64,000 nucleotides of DNA. Origin: Symsagittifera roscoffensis. Its lineage: Eukaryota; Xenacoelomorpha; Acoela; Convolutidae. How positions within the stretch are numbered: position 1 is the first letter of the stretch; each line of letters opens with the position of its first letter. Shown here piece after piece: positions 60,432 to 64,000 of this stretch. A program made the translations under genes and the position numbers. Below the pieces are notes generated by a model. It ran no database searches. It was not told the origin of the DNA and saw only the letters and a list, made by a program, of their open reading frames with translations. The stretch lies in contig NC_087064.1 in the NCBI RefSeq assembly GCF_963678635.1, forward strand, positions 69,492,123-69,556,122. The letters run 5' to 3'.

Positions 60432-61137
60432 GAGATAGTTCTATCAATAAAATACTTGGGTTTAATTACTTGTTTACTTGACTTTACTTGAAATGTTAGC
60501 CTGCAATGAATTAAGAAAGTCGAGAAATAAACAAAAATTTCATGCGAAGTATGAAAAAAAGTTGCGAAACCTAGTACGTTGCAATGAAACTAACCAGCAA
60601 CTGGATTGATTTTGATGCAAGTTTATTTATTTCATCTACAATGTATCAAAAAATCGATTTTAATTTATTATGATCAGTTATAAAAGATAACATTGACGTT
60701 TTAAGTGGAATATAATTCATTATCTTGCAATTTTAAAATATTGCCTCCAAAAAAATACAAAATATTTTATAATGATCCACGATAGGGGGCGCGGGTTCCG
60801 GACCAGTTTTGCACCGCACAAAAACAAAATTTCATTGAAATTTTCTGGTAAGAAATACACAATTTTCACAAAACTGATTTTCACAAATTGGACAAAAAAA
60901 AACGATTTATAAAAAAAATGAGTTTCCGATGGGGAACACTATGAATAGTCAAGTAATTATAAGTGATTTTTCGACAAAGGAGTTCGTCGTATACAATTCA
61001 AAAATGCCTGAAAAAATGACGCTTTTAATTCTTCTACTTTCTGCCTAAAGATGATGTGGAACAGCGGCGTAAGTGTTTTTTAGCCAAGAACGCTTGTAGA
61101 GGGCAAATTTGTTGTCCTATTAACGCTTTTTTTCATA
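60432..61137. other. no gene recognised
   Basis: AT-rich apart from a short GC patch near 60783-60830. Nothing supported. Confidence 0.4.
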
Positions 61138-61258
61138 AGGCGACATTTCGTAACAGGCGACAATTCGAAACAAGCGACAATTGGTAAGAAGCGACAATTC
61201 GTAACAAGCGACAATTGGTAAGAGGCGACAATTGGTAAGAAGCGACAATTCGTAACAA
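61138..61258 (+). repeat. 17-18 bp tandem repeat array
   Basis: Six or seven units of GCGACAATTSGTAACAA / GCGACAATTGGTAAGAG. Inverted fragments of the unit (TTGTTACGATTGG and TTGTCGCCGTAAC) follow at 61299-61338. Confidence 0.85.
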
Positions 61259-61339
61259 TAGATTAAGCGAGAAACACTGGTTCACTTTGCCAATGCCTTG
61301 TTACGATTGGTTGTCCGATTGAAAATTGTCGCCGTAACT

Positions 61340-63000
61340 CGTTTTTCACGTGATTTGGATTCTCAAAAAAAAATCTTCAGAAATGGAATGAGAAAAAGGC
61401 TCTGAATTTTTCTGTTTTTCAAGCTATCATTGACGAGATTTTTTTTTATATCTCTCTTGCTGTTTTTTCACCTACTTCAATGGCTAATTAACGAAAACCA
61501 ACTAAATATTAAGAAAAAAATCTGATTTTTCTTCAAAAAGTTCGGAGGCCTAACGGGCTATCCTTGTCAGCCAATGCATTTTTAAAAAATAACTACTAAG
61601 TATAACTGGATGTAAAAGTGATCTTAAACTCACCGTTTTTTATGATACACACGAGATCATAAAGTGAACTTGAAAAATTCTGCGCCCAAAAATAGGTCAC
61701 TGACAACTGGCAATTTGGGATAAAAATAATGCTAATGGACACAATTTTTAAGAGATGACCAGCTGTAAACTACTTTTTGAGCTAATAAACACACTTTTGC
61801 AGCCAAATTATTTAATTCTACGAAGACATTTTACTGATGGCCGAATTAGAGTCAGACTGGGCTTCCTGTAGGATGTAGAGAGGGTTTGAATAAATTATGG
61901 GGGATTGTGAAGAACGGAAGCTATGTCAGTCTATAAGGAGTGATGAAGAACTACTTGTGCTGATCTGACCAGGCTAATTTAGATCTACTTTACTATCCTC
62001 GGATCCACTTAACAAGTGCAGATCCCCCCTCCCCCCTATGGTGTCTACTAAACAATTATTGCCACCCCTATAATAAAAGCAAATTAGCACCAAATCGTTG
62101 TATCTAAAATTCGATTTTTACTGCATATACTAACTTAAATCTACTTAACAATTCCCCCTTTCTTGGAACGGGTAATTGTTTTGAAGATACCAAACTCTTT
62201 GGCCTTATTTGATAATTCTTGTTGGCTACTAACTTTTTCCCGATTTAATTTTTGCCGGGGGACGCTTAAAAAAACTTCGTTACAGGATACGCAAATAGAC
62301 GCATTTTTTGAATGATGCATTGATAACTAAGACTGTCTAAGTTACTTATTCAACATGCGTAATAGTAAAATTTGAATTTTCTTTAACGCTTACAAGAACT
62401 CGGAAAGCAAGAAACAGAATGAAAAAATCAAAAAACGTTAAAAACGAGTGCTAAAAACGATCCAAATAAAGATGTTTTATTACTCGTCTTCAGTCTGAAT
62501 TTCAATCAGTGTCAGCGCAAAATTATAGTAAGCTTATTGAAACACTTCACTATCAGCATATCAAGATTTGAATTGCATATATTATACTGATTAGACCATC
62601 AATTGAACCGTTTTCAAGAATGCGAAAACCGTTCTCAAACTAAAATGAGATTTGAACGTCAATTAGTAGTTAAATGTGATTTTAAAAAATATATATATTT
62701 CTTCCGGCAGTTACAAACGTATTAACAATGTTAACCATAATTGTTGTATTCGTCTATGATCATACAAGCAAACCAAAATACCTCTCGCAATTTTTTTTTG
62801 TATTTTTTAATAATGAGTTTAGATAAGTTGCCTTTCGAGAAATTTTACTAATTCAAATTATTTGCGTGTTTGACAGGTGCTATTACTTTTAATTTTCAGA
62901 AACGCTCTTGAATCGATATCATCGTAAGAAAATTTTTTTTGAGGTAAATCCTCATATTTGTTTTTGAAAAAAGATATCTTAAATCTAAAAAAAGCTCATA
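61340..63000. other. no gene recognised
   Basis: AT-rich. C-runs at about 62023-62036 are the only local feature. Confidence 0.4.
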
Positions 63001-63700
63001 TCAAGGCAAAACCTTGAATGCTAGCAATGGCATTTGATCAGTTTGCCCGAATTTGGTTTAAAAATTCGCTGATTAAAAAAGTTGAAAATTTTTCCATTCT
63101 GAATGTTAACTGCAAAGCGTTAGATTTTGCTTTATTAACGCATCTATTAGCTAGCCTCAATTCAATCTGGAACGGTTTCTCAGCTGGATAAACTCGCCAT
63201 GATACATAATGATACACAACTATTGGGAACAAGATTGCTCGTATATCAGGACAAAACCCTGAATGATCCGACTGCCCCCTAACCAATATTAATTAATTGT
63301 TGGCAGAAAACAAATTGAAAACCAACAATTTTAAATAATATCAAACAACAAGTGTGAGTTTGAGTAGTACAAAAATAATACGAATGATTAGCTTGCCTCA
63401 AATCAAATTGCAACAATTTTGTAGTGTAGAATTATTCGGCTCAGATCAATAAATAGCGCATTGCCTTCAGCATCACAAATGAAATTTTAACAGCGCGCAT
63501 AAATTAATCCGAAGCATGGCCAAATTGGTACTTTCAACCCCCGAGAACTTTTCAAAAATAATTGAAGTAAAATATCATTTTTTTAACTATGGGAATTGAA
63601 TTTTTTAATTCAAGAAAAAACTATTATTTCGATCATCGAAATATGACTGATTAAAAAAAGTACCCAAAGCATAAATATTCCGTAATTCCTGGAAAGCCCG
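63001..63700 (-). mobile_element. divergent M1 copies
   Basis: A fragment with TCAAGGCAAAACCTTGA (63001-63017) and a longer reverse copy starting GCTCGTATATCAGG (63238) with GATCCGACTGCCCC, an ACAGCGCGCATAAATTAATC core and CATAAATATTCCGTAATTCC near 63670. Confidence 0.55.
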
Positions 63701-64000
63701 AACAAAAAATGGAGTCACAAAACTACACAAAAGGTATCTGCCTTTTATGGTTTAAAATGATAATAGTTCAAACCCACTCTTTTATCAAAATGGAAACTAT
63801 TGTCTTAAATTTGAGCGCAAGGCATCGATGTGTTTCTGATGGTGGAAAAAAAAACTCGTAACAACCTCAAAAATTGGTGCTCGTATTAGATTAAAGTCCC
63901 AAATAATGCAACCGCATTTTTTCTTGTTTTGAAAGATTAGAAGGCTATGGCACAAAATGCTTGGCAAATCTTCTGTTTTTTTGAAAATACTCCCCCCATA
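63701..64000. other. no gene recognised
   Basis: AT-rich, nothing supported. Confidence 0.4.

Overview
This is an AT-rich, repeat-dominated window from an animal (most likely invertebrate) nuclear genome. The evidence is a U2 spliceosomal snRNA-like gene, an intron with a pyrimidine-rich TTTTCAG acceptor, a Tc1-like foldback element, and both Ty1/copia and Ty3-type LTR retroelements. Nothing points to a bacterium: there are no operons, no ribosome binding sites and almost no long open frames. I cannot name the phylum from the sequence.

Layout. 0-15 kb is nearly gene-free and holds dispersed non-autonomous repeats: a recurrent ~500 bp family (called M1) with a short hairpin near each end, a recurrent ~300 bp family (R2), a 693 bp foldback element, a palindrome-rich 1.6 kb insertion, a Tc1-like foldback element and a local direct duplication. 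15.4-17.7 kb is a decayed Ty1/copia element with a recognisable 3' LTR. 19.2-24.7 kb is a very large inverted repeat with an inverted M1 pair near its centre.

26.7-44.8 kb is the main object: a very large retrovirus-like LTR element on the + strand, with an A/C-rich, G-poor coding strand. In order it carries a TG...CA LTR candidate and primer-binding site, a long leader, gag with a CCHC zinc knuckle, a DSGA aspartic protease, Ty3-type reverse transcriptase and RNase H, and an integrase with D-x59-D-x35-E and an HHCC-like head. These are followed by a two-TM/Pro-Ser-Thr-rich protein (ORF-X), an envelope-glycoprotein-like gene, and a ~600-codon protein of unknown family (ORF-Z) that starts in an ATGA overlap with the env stop. 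All the long genes carry stops or frameshifts, so this copy is defective, but the frames can still be followed. No 3' LTR was found.

44.8-48.5 kb is an old tandem duplication, each copy split by a different repeat insertion. 50.15-51.83 kb (minus strand) holds the best candidate host gene: a two-exon precursor with a signal peptide, three KR cleavage sites and one GKR amidation site, i.e. a candidate neuropeptide. 53.29-53.48 kb is a U2 snRNA-like gene whose branch-site-pairing element differs by one base from the canonical form; it lies between blocks of a 20 bp repeat in mostly opposite orientations. The remainder to 64 kb holds more M1 copies, an LTR copy facing the one at 26.7 kb, and short tandem arrays.

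The retroelement proteins would have worked together as a particle-forming, possibly enveloped element. The peptide gene and the U2-like gene are the only candidates for host function.
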